Assembly (NCBI GenBank): GCA_023375785.1
Contig: SZWC01006737.1
Location: 78,681 to 136,564, forward strand
Direction: 5' to 3'
From: Penium margaritaceum
Lineage: Eukaryota > Streptophyta > Zygnematophyceae > Desmidiales > Peniaceae
Length of the DNA: 57,884 nt
Positions 11,504 through 21,784 of this stretch are shown piece after piece. The translations under genes were made by a program, and so were the position numbers. Under the pieces are notes generated by a model. The model was not told the DNA's origin. It made no database searches and was given only the letters and a program-made list of their open reading frames with translations. Position 1 is the stretch's first letter; each line of letters starts with the position of its first letter.

Positions 11504-13162
11504 GTGGACCTCGGGGAAGCAGCCTGTTGTCCTTGTGAGTCGGCTTTGGATGATGTCGCATGGTTGGATGGCTGGCATGATCGCTTTGCACCTATCTCGT
11601 CTGCTCAGCTTGCAGCCTCCATCTTCCTTCCTGTGTCCCGTTTGGCTGCTCATTGTAATGTCACAACCTCGGTCCACGACCCCGATGGCACCTGGATCAT
11701 CGACTCCGGTGCGAGGCATCACAAGACGGCCTGTCGCCAAGAATTTAGCATGCTTGGTCTTTTTGGCAATGTTAATAGTGTTTGGACGGGGTCCAAGCAG
11801 ATCTTGCCAGTCTGTGGTGTTGGATTCGTTTGTTTTTGTGGTCGTTCTGGTGACGTCTTCGTAACCGATGTGTTGTATGTGCCTGGTTTGGAACTCAGCC
11901 TCCTGTCTGTCACGGCTCTCAACCCCATGAGCATGGACGTCCGTCACTCCTGTGGCATTGGCACTATCTCCATCCGCCCGTCCGGACAGATCATGTTCCG
12001 TGCTGTTTGTCGTGACAACCTCTAGCACGTCACTCGACTTCCTTCATCCGTGTCCCCTCCCTCGTCCACCACTGCACATGTACTTGTCACCAGTATTCTT
12101 TTCCCCCAGGACGTGCACCTCCTCCACCGCTGCCTTTGCCACGTACACTATGATGCTATCGATAGCATGCTCCACACTCAGTCCGCATTTGGACTTGATC
12201 CCTTCACCTTCCAATGCCATTGCCGCACTGAGTGCATCAACTGTGCCCAGGGCAAGATGCACCAAGCATCCTACCTCATGTCCTCTTCTCGGGCTACGCA
12301 CCCATTGGAGCTTGTCCAATTGGACCTCATGGGTCCTCTCCCGGTCGCGTCTGTTGTTGAGGGTGGCCACTATGTGCTGACCCTTACGGATGACTACACG
12401 TGCTACCATTGGGTTATTTGCCTCCACCGGACGAGCAATGTGGCCTCCGCCATCCGTGCCTAGCACCTCGCGGCTGAGCGTGAGTATGGCCGTACCCTAC
12501 GACGTTTTTGGTCTAACCACGGCGGCAAGCACATGGGGGACACTACCGCCTATCGCGCCAGTCATGGGGTCCTTCATGAGACATCCACCCTCGGGACACT
12601 GTAGCAGGATGGTATCTCTGAGCACAGGAACCGCACCATGGCTAATGTTGTCTACACCATGCGTGTTGAGCCCAATTTGTCCAAAGGCTTCTTCTTTCAG
12701 GCCATGTCCCACATGACCTAGGTGTGGAACCGCGTTCCCCATGGTCACCTTCTCCGCCAGGCCACACCGTACACATTGTGGTGCGGTCAGCGGGTCAATC
12801 TTTGGCCTCCTTGTGTCTAGGACTGCATCGCCATCGTCTGGCTCACCGAGGACCAGCAGGATAGCAAGCTTGTCCCTCGCGGCCATCTCTACACCTTCGT
12901 CAGTGTTTCACGCCAGTCCAAGGCCTGGTGTTTCAGGGACCCGGTCCGGCATACCGTTGTTGAATCCTGTGATGCCGTGTTTTTTCAGGATCTCTTCCCT
13001 TCCGACCTCCCTCGTGTCCGGTCTACCTCCTCTCTGCCTTCGTCGCTGTTGTCGTGTGGGGGACATACTTGTCGTGCCACCGCTTTGGCTCCACAGGCAC
13101 AAGTCGTCCGGCCTGCATCCACACCCCCGACAAGGGATGGCCCGGATGCTCCTCCCCCGTGA
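11504..13162 (+). pseudogene. Copia C2 protease-integrase, single frame with amber stops
   Basis: One frame runs from 11504 to a TGA near 13160. Protease: TWIIDSGARHHKT (catalytic Asp-Ser-Gly intact) and VTDVLYVPGLELSLLSV. Integrase: HLLHRCLCHVHYDA and CINCAQGKMHQ zinc motif, LDLMGPLP, then SNHGGKHMGD, where SD.GGE should be, so the second catalytic Asp is Asn. Later blocks are VWNRVPHG and SKAWCFRDPVRHTV. Stops inside are TAG 12023, 12461, 12719 and 12818 (Trp positions, all preceded by C) and TAG 12602 (Gln of PQQN). No indel is needed over 1.6 kb. Confidence 0.85.
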
Positions 13163-13749
13163 GGCCAAGGACCTTGATGCCGGCTTCACCGCTCATGATA
13201 GTGTGAGGGGAGGAAGGTGTGTCGACGGTTGTGTTGGAGGCTGGACGGGGGACACTGTGCGAGGACCCGGGAACAATGCCATCTTACGGGGCCGTAGAAT
13301 GCCACCAGGAGTGCGAGTGTAGACCTGGTGTGTTGGGGTCCCAGTGATGGCTGAGGGAGCCTAGCGAGGACAATGTGGCATGGTGGAGGTAGGTGTCGGG
13401 TCTGATGTTGAGGAACCGGTAGACACGGGGGGATCCACGGGGGTAGGTGCATCGGAGGCTGGCAGGGGGTCAGCCAAGGGGTCACGCTGGGCTGAGGACT
13501 CAACGGAGGATTCCGACTCCGACGGGTGCATGGCATCACCTGCAATGGACCTGGGCGGTGAGGTGGACACTCATCCAGGCTCGGCCATGGGCTACGCTCA
13601 CATCTCCCAGGAGCATTGCCATGCGGTCTGCGCCACCTTAGCCCCAGCTCCTTCAGGACTTTCCGCCGCCCGTGTGTCCACGGCCCGGCCTTCCTCACTG
13701 GCTCTCAACCCACAGAGCCTATGAGAGGCCCATGCCACTCCCAACACAC
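13163..13749 (+). other. C2 integrase-RT linker
   Basis: GC-rich variable linker with no conserved block until 13570, where HPGSAMGYAHISQEHCHAV matches the ALGYALVFQEHRRAV-type lead-in to copia reverse transcriptase in C3. Frames are shifted relative to PR-IN. Confidence 0.6.
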
Positions 13750-14820
13750 ACCAATAGGAGGCTGCCTATCAGAAGGAGCTCGCCGCCATTAGGGAGCAGG
13801 CAGTGTACGAGCTCCTGGAGCTTCCTAGTGGCCGCAAGGCCATAGGATGGAAGTGGCTATTTCACGTAAACTGGAAGTCAGATGGCACTCTGAACGAGTA
13901 CAAGGCTCGACTCATCGTCAAGGGCTTCTCCTAGGTTGTTGGAGTTGACTAGGACAAGGTCTTTACCCCGGTTGGTCGTTTCACCACCAGCCAGGTGCTC
14001 TTTAGCCTAGTCGCACAACATGGTTGGGAGCTCCACCAAATGGACGTGAGCAACGTTTTTATTCACTATGCTCTCCATGGTGACGAGCTCTACATGATCC
14101 AGCCCTCTAGCCCCCTGGCTTTGAGGATGGGATGGGCTGATTCTGGCGACTGCGGAAGGCCTTGTATGGCCTCAACTAGTCTCCTCGGTGCTAGAACATG
14201 GAGATCAGCTGTACCTTTCTGAAGGGCGGATTTCTCCACAGCACTGCAGACCCGGTACTCTTTATCACTCCTCCTGGGACGCCCTTCACTACGATCCTTG
14301 TCAACGTGGATGACCTACTCATCGCATCTCCTGACTTTGCCACAGTCGAGCACGTGAAGGAGTTGTTCAAGGAAAACTACAAGATGAAGGATCTCGGGCC
14401 AATACAGGTGTTTCTTAGCATGAAGATTGAGCGCGATCTCGTGCACAGCATCATGCGGATACATCAGGCAGCGTGCGTTCAAACACTCACTGAACACTTT
14501 GCCGATTTCCTGACCATTGTTCCCAGCGCCTCCACCGCGATGACCCCAGGAGGGTTGGTGAAGCTAAAGGCTACTAACGCCAGCACCTTGGGTGCAACAG
14601 TGGACATCACGTCGTTCCTCCGCGTCATCGGGTCACTCATGTTTCTCGCCACCACCACATGGGCCGACATCGCCTTTTCTATGAATTCCCTCACCCAGTT
14701 CTCACAGGCCCCACACAAGCTGCACCTTGATATTGTTGTCCACGTGTTGCGGTATGTGGTCTCCACCCGACGCAGATGCCTCACATTCTGTCATCAGCCA
14801 TTTGTGGTGGCTGTAGGCTA
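13750..14820 (+). pseudogene. Copia C2 reverse transcriptase remnant
   Basis: Reads ELLELPSGRKAIGWKW, then KARLIVKGFS-stop-VVGVD (TAG 13932 at the conserved Gln), then [15 protein letters not shown], then after a frameshift YGLN-stop-SPRCW (TAG 14177 at the Gln of KQSPRCW) and ILVNVDDLLIASP, where the catalytic YVDD has become NVDD. The thumb and connection follow: KMKDLGPIQVFLSMKIERD and VIGSLMFLATTTWADIAFS. Tyr-to-Asn in the polymerase box plus the stops make it inactive. Confidence 0.85.
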
Positions 14821-15270
14821 GACTCACAACAACTGGGTATAGAGCCCAGATGGGAAGAGCCGCACTGATTGGATTTTCTCATCGGGAGCATGGCAGTGTC
14901 ATGGCGTAGCGGGAAGCAAGGGTGTGTTGCACGCAGCACAGAAGATGTAGAGTACATGGCTTGAAGAGCTGGTGCATGTGAAAGTTTGTGGCTGCATCGC
15001 TTGTTGGGTGAGTTGCGTCAGCCTGTGTCATCCGTCACCTTGCACTATGACAACAAGAGTGTTGCTGTGATTGAAGACAAGGATGGTATCCACCATGCAC
15101 GCACAAAGCACATCAATATTGAGTACCACTACATACGTTCCTTGTTGCATGCGGGAAACATTCACATCGTGTGGATCGAGATTGTGAAGCTGTTGGTTGA
15201 TTTCCTCACCAAGGTGCTGAAGTGCAACTCGTTCAAGATGGCTGTGAGTATGGTTGGATTGCTGCCCTGA
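14821..15270 (+). pseudogene. Copia C2 RNase H remnant
   Basis: Shifted frames preserve GKSRTDWIF, GACESLWLHRLLGELRQP, VTLHYDNKSVAVIEDKDG, HARTKHINIEYHYIRS and VDFLTKVLKCNSFK, the RNase H blocks of copia pol, ending at TGA 15268. It would degrade the RNA strand of the hybrid during reverse transcription. Confidence 0.8.
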
Positions 15271-15423
15271 ATGTATGTGGTGTGACTCTTCCGCTTGCAT
15301 GGGTTCTTGTTGCAAATGTGATTTGTCTCCTTCCGCTTTCGTACTGAGTGTTGGGCCGAGGAGCAAAGGGGAGCATGACTTCTACATGTTCATGTAAACT
15401 GACGCCTTTAGATCATGGAGGAG

Positions 15424-16190
15424 TGTTGCTGTTTTGTCCGTATACTGCCTCACTGACTCCTACTTTGACCTCTCAGCTAGTGTGCATGCTCGTGCAGACG
15501 ACTGACTAGATAGATGCTACTGCGATTGAGGCGTTGTTCCGTGGATTGGACGTGTCGCCAAACATGAAGGAGAACTACATGCTTGTGAGGCCGAGCATGT
15601 GGTTCTCCTCCTCCTTGCGCTTCCGACACTACACCCTTACAGGACCAACTCCATTAGCAGCAACTCTTAGCTGTCACGTCACCATAAGTCGTAGATAGCT
15701 CTCAGTAGCAGTGCAGTCGACACCCGATTTTGGGCAGCCGAAACTCCGGGTAGCTATTTTTCCTGCTGATTCTGATTGCACGATTGCGCTCGGAGCATAG
15801 TTATTTTGGTATGATCCGGTTTTTAGGAAAAACGGACAATGCCCAGGTTTTGGGCTGGTTTGTGTCTGGTAGGGCTCATCCAGGAAATTCTGCCAGAGAG
15901 GATAATGCTAGGAATTTTTTGGTTGGTGATTTTTTTTTAGTAACAAGCCTCATAGAGCTGAGGTGAGGCTAGATCTGGGAGGGATCTCAGTTCGTTGCTC
16001 ATTCTTCGTTCATAATCAGTCATTGCTTCATTCCAGCTGCTTTCTGGCACTAACTCTGGCACGTGCACTTTTGAGTAACAAACCAGAGCTCTCAGACTTA
16101 GACTCTAGTGCAGCAGACTAAGGGGGCAGACCAAGCAACGAGTGTGGGTTCCCGCACGCTGCATCAATAATGCCACTGCCATAACCTGCA
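15424..16190 (+). mobile_element. 3' LTR of copia C2
   Basis: Starts TGTTGCTG directly after a purine-rich tract (ATCATGGAGGAG, a polypurine priming site) and ends AACCTGCA. It is the same family as 8030-8753 but carries several indels relative to it, which indicates an old insertion. Confidence 0.85.
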
Positions 16191-16214
16191 TACTAAATAG
16201 CAAGCTATGTGTTC

Positions 16215-16600
16215 ATACTAGCTAGCACCGCTGTGTTGTGGCACAACAAAATGCAAAGTTGCATTGCACACAACTCCTCACAGGCTGAGTACGTTACGCT
16301 AGGGTTTGGGGTTGGTGAGGCGGTATGGCTGTAGCATCTGTTTTTTGAGTTGCTTCAATTTGTGCTTTGTGTCACTCTTGCCTCTGAAAACCAGAAATTT
16401 CTTCATATTGTAGATCACTTGCGTTGTGTTTCATGCACAAAAAAAGCACATTACTGTTGAGCATCATTTTGTGCATGATCTTCTGAAGCGACATGTGATC
16501 TTTGTTATTTGGGTCAACAAGACATGTTGCGAGCTAACTTCCTGACCAAGGCACCGGTACATGGAAGGTTCATTGGCGCCATTCATTATGTCGGGCTCCG
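16215..16600 (+). pseudogene. Copia RNase H fragment of another family
   Basis: The plus strand reads AHNSSQAEYVTLGFGVGEAVWL-stop-HLFFEL and, further on, ANFLTKAPVHGRF, the RNase H C-terminal blocks. It is wedged between the C2 3' LTR and the inverted C3 LTR and has no LTR of its own. Sequence identity to C2 RNase H is low, so it comes from a different, older element. Confidence 0.6.
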
Positions 16601-16755
16601 CACCTTGTCCAAGGGTGGCTGAGACTAGGGTGTGTGACCATGGATTGTTGAGTATCTTTTTGAGCACCTGTGTCAATTCTTCATGTGTATGGACATGCGT
16701 TCTTCATATCACAGGGAACTATCTATGACGTGAGCTGTCAAAAGGAATTAGCTAG

Positions 16756-17496
16756 TGCGCAGGTTGGGGAAGTGGCGTCATGGATGCAGCGTGCGGGAAC
16801 CCACGCTCGTTGCTTAGTCTACCCCCTTAGTCTGTTGCACTAGAGTCTAACTCTGCGACCTATGGTTTGTTACTCAAAACTGTGTGCGCCAGAGTTAGCG
16901 CCAGAAAGTAGCTCGAATGAAGCAATTACTGATTAAGAATGAAGAATGAGCAACCAACTGTGACCCCTTCCAGTTCTAGCGTCACCTCAGCTCTATGAGG
17001 CTTGTTACTCAGAAAATCAGCCAACCAGGAAAATCCTAGCATTGTCCTGTCTGGCAGAATTTTCCTAGGTGAGACGTACCAGACACGAGCCGGCCGAAAA
17101 CCAGGACGTTGTCCATTTTGCCTGAAAACTGGACCATACCAAAATAACCACATTGCGAACACATTCATGCAGTTAGAATCAGCAAGAAAAATAGCTACGA
17201 GGAGCTATGGCTGCCTGAACTCAGGCGCGGGCTACACTGCTCCTGAGAGCCAGCTACGAGTATTGATGGCGTGACAACCAAGGGTAGCTGCCGATAGAGC
17301 TGGTTGTGCGAGGGAGCAGTATCAGAATCACGAGGAGGGGGAGAACAACACACTTGGCTTCACGGCAACACGTCCACTCCAACGAATAGTGTCATGTCGG
17401 CAACAACGTACATCGAGTCAGTCGTCTGCACGAGCATGTACACCATCAGAGAGGTCACACTATGAGTCAGTGAGGCAGTGCACAGATCAAACAACA
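16756..17496 (-). mobile_element. 3' LTR of copia C3
   Basis: Reverse complement of the 8030/15424 LTR family: the minus strand starts TGTTGTTTG after a GGGGGAG purine tract and ends AACCTGCGCA. Shared internal blocks include the segment around 16990-17110 (ACGGACAATGCC-type sequence). Confidence 0.85.
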
Positions 17497-17689
17497 ACGC
17501 TCCCCCATGATCCAAATACATTAGTGTATATGACATGCAGCAGTAATGCTCTCCCATGCTCCCCGACCCAACACTCTGTGCAAGAAGAAGAGGAGATGGA
17601 TCACATGTGCTACGAGGATAAGAGATAAGAACCCATGCAGGGGAAGATTCAGACTGCATGCATTCAGGGTAGCAACCCGACTATACTGA

Positions 17690-18115
17690 CAACCTTCTTG
17701 AACGAGTTGCGCTTCAAGAAGATGTCAGCCAACTATTTCACAGTCTCGTCCCACATGATGTGAACACCACCCTCTTGCAACAAGGAACGCACGTAGTGAT
17801 ACTCAACATTGATGTGCTTCGTGTGTGTATGGTGGACACTATCGTTGTCGGCAATCACAACGACACTCTCGTTGTCACAATGCAAGGTGATGGACGATAT
17901 AGGATGACGCAACTCATCCAACAAACGATGCAACCACACAATCTCACATGCACTAGCGCCCAATGCCATGCACTCTGCCTCTGTTATGCTACGTTCTACA
18001 CACCCTTGCTTCCCACTACACCATGAAACTGCCATCCTTCCGATGAGAAAGATCCAACCAGTGCGGCTCTTCCCATCTGGGCTCTATGTTCATTCGCTGT
18101 CAGTGTAGCCTATGG
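17690..18115 (-). pseudogene. Copia C3 RNase H
   Basis: The minus strand reads MAVSWCSGKQGCVERSI, EAECMALGASACEIVWLHRL, ITLHCDNESVVVIADND and THTKHINVEYHYVRSLL, then WDETVK-stop-LADI. The stop (TAG, 17733-17735 on the plus strand) replaces the Gln of VRQLADFLTK, the form kept in the C4 segment at 34589. Otherwise well preserved. Confidence 0.85.
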
Positions 18116-19140
18116 CCACCACGGACGGTTGCCGACGGAATGTGAGGCCTTGGCGTGGGGTGGAAACCACATACCGCAACACGCGGACAACTGAATCAAG
18201 GTACAACTGGCTTGAGGCCTGTGAGAACTGGACGGGGGCATTCACGGCAAAGGCGATGTTAGCCCGTGTGGTGGTGGCAAGAAACATGAGTGACTCGATG
18301 GCGCGGAAGACCGCTGTGATGTCCATAGTTGTACCCAAGGTGCTGGCGTCAGCAGCCTTCAGCTTTGCCTGCCCGTCTGGGCTCATCGGGGTGGAGGCGT
18401 TGGGGACAGTGGTCAGGAGATCGGCAAAGCGGTTAGCGAGCGTCTGAACGTACGCTGCCTGATGTACCCGCATGATGCTCTGCGTGAGATCGCGCTCAGT
18501 CCCCATGCTAAGAAACACCTGCACCGGCCCGAGATCCTTCATCTTGTAGGCCGCCTTCAGCAACTCCTTCACCTACTCGAGAGTGGCAAGGTCCACAGAT
18601 GCGATGAGTAGGTCATCCACGTAGACGAGAATCATTGCGAAGGGAGTCCTATGAGGAGTGATGAAGTGTGCCTGGTCTGTAGTGCTGTGGAGAAATCCAC
18701 CCTCCAGAACGGTACGACTGATCTCCATGTTCCAGCAGCGAGGAGATTGCTTGAGGCCATACAAGGCCTTCCGTAGTCGCCAGACTCGGCCTATCACATC
18801 CTCAAAGCTAGGGAGATGGATCATGTAGAGCTCCTCACCATCCAGAGTACCATGAAGAAAAGTGTTGCTCACATCCATCTGGTGGAGCTCCCAACCATGT
18901 TGTGCGACTAGGCTGAAGAGCGCCTGGCTAGTGGTGAACCGGCCAATAAGGGCAAAGACCTGGTTTTAGTCAACTCGAACAATGTTTGAGAAGCCCTTGG
19001 TAGTGAGCGGGGCCTTGTACTTGTTGAGGGTTCCATCTGGTTTCCACTTTCGGTGAAACACCCACTTTGTCCATATGGCCTTGCAATCACAGGGAAGCTG
19101 TACCAGCTCGTACATTGCATGCTCGTTGATGGTAGTGAGC
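18090..19140 (-). pseudogene. Copia C3 reverse transcriptase
   Basis: The minus strand runs from ATYREELTTINEHAMYELVQL through KAIWTKWVFHRKWKPDG, a TAA at the Tyr of [41 protein letters not shown] and ILVYVDDLLIASVDL (YVDD intact) to KMKDLGPVQVFLSMGTERD. An amber codon lies between ATLE and VKELLK. Three stops split an otherwise intact domain of normal length, so C3 RT is less decayed than C1 or C2. Confidence 0.85.
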
Positions 19141-19990
19141 TCCTCCCGATAGGTAGCCTCCCACTGGTCTACGTTGGGAGCGGCACTGGCCTCACGTAGG
19201 CTTTGTGGGTCGGGTGCCAGTGGGGAAGGCCGGGCGGTCAGCACTCTGGCAATGCAAAGTCCTGCAGGAGCCGGGGCCAGAGTGGCGGAGACCGCACGGC
19301 GATGCTCTTGGAAGACAAGAGCGTACCCTAGGGCCAAGCCTAGGTGAATGTCAGGCTTCAGGCCAGGTCAAGAACTTTCATGCCAGGCTCACCGCTCACA
19401 ACAGTGTGAGGGGAGGAAGGTGTGTCGACAGGTGTACTGGAGACTAGACAGGGGGCCCTTGTGCGAGGAACCGGGGGCGACACCGGCTTACGGGTCCATA
19501 GAATGCCACCCGGAGCACGGGTATAGACTTGTTGCGTCGGGGTGCCAATGAAAATAGAGGGAGCCAAGCGAGGACGAGGTGGCAAGGTGGGAGTATGTGC
19601 CGGTTCTGATGTCGAGGAAACGCTAGACATGGGCGGATCCATTGAGGTGGATAGATCGAAGGCCAAAAGGGGACTAGCCAAGGAGTTAGGCTGGGCTGAG
19701 GACTCAGTGGAGGACTCTATCTCTGACGGGCACGCGGCATCGCCGGCAGGGGAATTGGGCGGTGAGGTAGACAGCGAGGGAGGAGCACCCGGGCCATCTG
19801 CTGCTGGGGGTGTATACACAGGCGGGAGAACCTGTTCCTCTAGAGCTGTAGCGGCGGCATGAAAAGTATCTCTCCCATGAGACGATAGCGTTGGAAGCAT
19901 AGAGTAGGTAGACCAGATGCAAGGGAGCTCATAAGAAAACAGGTCCTCAAAGAACAGGGCATCACGGGACTCAACAACGTGAGGTTGGAA
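19141..19990 (-). other. C3 integrase-RT linker
   Basis: Minus-strand low-conservation linker rich in Ser, Thr and Pro (STPVDTPSSPHTVVSGEPG, DLSTSMDPPMSSVSSTS). This is the expected position and composition for the copia inter-domain linker. Confidence 0.65.
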
Positions 19991-20656
19991 TGGGTCCCAG
20001 AAGCGCCAGGCCTTGGACTGACGCAAGACACCAACGAAGGTGCAAAGACGGCCACCGGGGACAAGCGTGCCATCCCAGTGGTCCTCGGTGAGCTACACAA
20101 TGGCGACACACCCTCAGACATGAGCAGGCTTGCGATCAGCTTGCAGACCGTACAATAATGTGTACGACGTGGTCTGGCAGGGAAGGGGACCGTGGAGAAC
20201 GCAGTTCCACACCCAGGTCATGTAGGAAATGCCTCAAAGAAACAACCCTCGGACAGACCGGACTTGATACGCATGGTGCGGACAACATTGGCCATGGTGC
20301 GGTTCCAGTGCTCGGGGACACCATTCTGCTATGGTGTCCAAAGGGACGTCTCATGACGGATCCCTTTACTGGAGAGATAGGCAGTAGTGTCCCCCATGTA
20401 TTCCCCGCCACGGTCGGACAATAAACAGCGGAGTGAGCGACCGCACTCGCGCTCAGCCGCGAGGTGTCAGGCATGGATGAACAAGGCCACATCGCTCTTC
20501 CGGCGGAGGTAAACGACCCAACGATACCAGGAGTAGTCATCTGTCTGTGTCAGCACATACTGGCCACCCTTGACAATAGACACGACCGGGAGAGGATCCA
20601 TGAGGTTCAAGTGGACAACCTCTAGCAGGTGCATGGCCCAAGAGGAGGACACAGAG
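19991..20656 (-). pseudogene. Copia C3 integrase, C-terminal part
   Basis: The minus strand preserves LNLMDPLPVVSIV, LTQTDDYSWYRWVVYL, LSDRGGEYMGDTT (second catalytic Asp and GGE) and NGVPEHWNRTMANVV. A TGA (20467-20469, plus coordinates) stands at the Trp where C2 has TAG and C4 keeps Trp; it is the one TGA-for-Trp seen in the window. The frame is cut at 20656 by C4. Its N-terminal neighbour is at 42889-43208. Confidence 0.8.
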
Positions 20657-21507
20657 TGTTGGTTTTTCCGCATCTGTCATTGTGCTCTTTTGTGTCCTCC
20701 CGGCTTGTGTACATCAGCGTGTAGATGATTGATGGCGAGACTTGACGCTGCTGGAGTGTCTTCCGGTGGAGCCGACGCACGCTGAGGCCCACACGCAGTT
20801 CGCTGGAGCCTCCTCCCTACGTCAACGTGCTTAGCTCCATCGGCAGGCCTCCTTGGCGGTCGAGCCGCCGGCGGTCACTGCCACTACAGAGGCTATTTGG
20901 ATATATGCAGCGCTGGATCTGACTGTGCTATTGCGTCTGTAGCGTCATGCTCTGCCCAGGGTCCATGTTTCATGTTGCGTGGCACTGTTTGGCACAATGG
21001 ACCACTATAGGCACTGCCTGGGTTCGGGCAGTCATAATTTTTTGCAACTATTTTTCTAGTTGTTTCTGACCACACGATTGCGTTCGCAACGTTGATATTA
21101 TGGTATAGTCTAGTTTTCAGGCAAAACGGACAACGCCCGGATTTTGGGCTGTCGGCCGTCTGGCAGGGCTCACCGAGTAAACCCTGCATGCCAGAAAATA
21201 GGTCTAGGTCTATTTTCTGATTGGCTGGTTAGCTGAGTAACAAGCTCTACAGAGCTGGGGGGGAGCTTGAACTTGGAGGGGTCTCCCATTGTTGTTCATT
21301 CTTCACTCCTAATCAGTTAATTCCAGTTTTAGCTGCTTTCTGGCGCTAACACTGGCGCGCGCAATTTTGAGTAACAAACCTAGAGCATCCAGACTTAGCC
21401 TCTAGAGCAGCGGACTAAGGGGACAACAGACTAAGCAACGAGTGTGGAAGCCAGCATGCTGCATCAACAACGCTGCTGCCCTAACCTTCTGCTTAGCTTT
21501 TCTAGCT
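20657..21507 (+). mobile_element. 5' LTR of copia C4
   Basis: Starts TGTTGGTTTTTCCGC right where C3 integrase stops, and matches the pieces at 34301-34460 (inverted) and 42175-42888. The interior resembles the C2/C3 LTR family in its second half (the TCTGGCGCTAAC and AACAAACC blocks). The exact 3' end is uncertain; similarity to the 3' copy runs to TCTAGCTT just before the primer site. Confidence 0.8.
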
Positions 21508-21519
21508 TGATATCAGAGC
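21508..21519 (+). promoter_or_regulatory. Primer-binding site of C4
   Basis: TGATATCAGAGC differs by one base from the tRNA-Met complementary site and abuts the 5' LTR. Confidence 0.75.
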
Positions 21520-21688
21520 TTGAGTATAACAGCAGCAGCAGAAGACCGGCGTACAGGTACCAGAGAACACCGGCGGACCTCCATATGTGCCAGTGCAGGG
21601 GAAATGCTCCCGATTTTTTCTTCCGACAGCATTGACCAGCCTGGTGGCGGCGTCAAAATTTTCCCCACGGCCACTGGGCCAGGGGAAA

Positions 21689-21713
21689 TGCTGCCGAATT
21701 TGTTTCGGCAGCA
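21689..21713 (+). promoter_or_regulatory. Leader stem-loop 2 of C4
   Basis: TGCTGCCGAA and TTCGGCAGCA form a perfect 10-bp stem with a 5-nt loop, at the same place in the leader as 8956-8980 in C2. The pair that differs from C2 (A-T for G-C) keeps the helix. A degraded first hairpin lies upstream near 21605-21632, as in C2. Confidence 0.6.
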
Positions 21714-21784
21714 CTAACCCCCACGCGTGACGCGAGGAGGTGAGCGGCCAGTGACGTAAGGCATTGCGACAACGATGCACGTCG

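Larger units (their letters stand above)
8754..16190 (+). mobile_element. Ty1/copia element C2, decayed
   Basis: Complete order LTR - primer site - leader - gag - PR - IN - RT - RNase H - LTR on the plus strand, with its 5' LTR being 8030-8753. Several frameshifts separate gag, PR-IN, RT and RNase H. Most in-frame stops are TAG. Target-site duplications could not be matched, as expected if C1 and C2 were joined by recombination rather than by two simple insertions. Confidence 0.85.
16756..20656 (-). mobile_element. Ty1/copia element C3, 3' half (minus strand)
   Basis: Minus-strand LTR, RNase H, RT, linker and integrase, ending abruptly at 20656 where the C4 LTR starts. The missing upstream part resumes at 42889-43208 (GAG-pre-integrase) and 51168-51410 (protease), on the far sides of the C4 and C5 insertions. 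C3 is therefore the oldest layer of the nest. Its gag and 5' LTR are not in the window. Confidence 0.85.
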
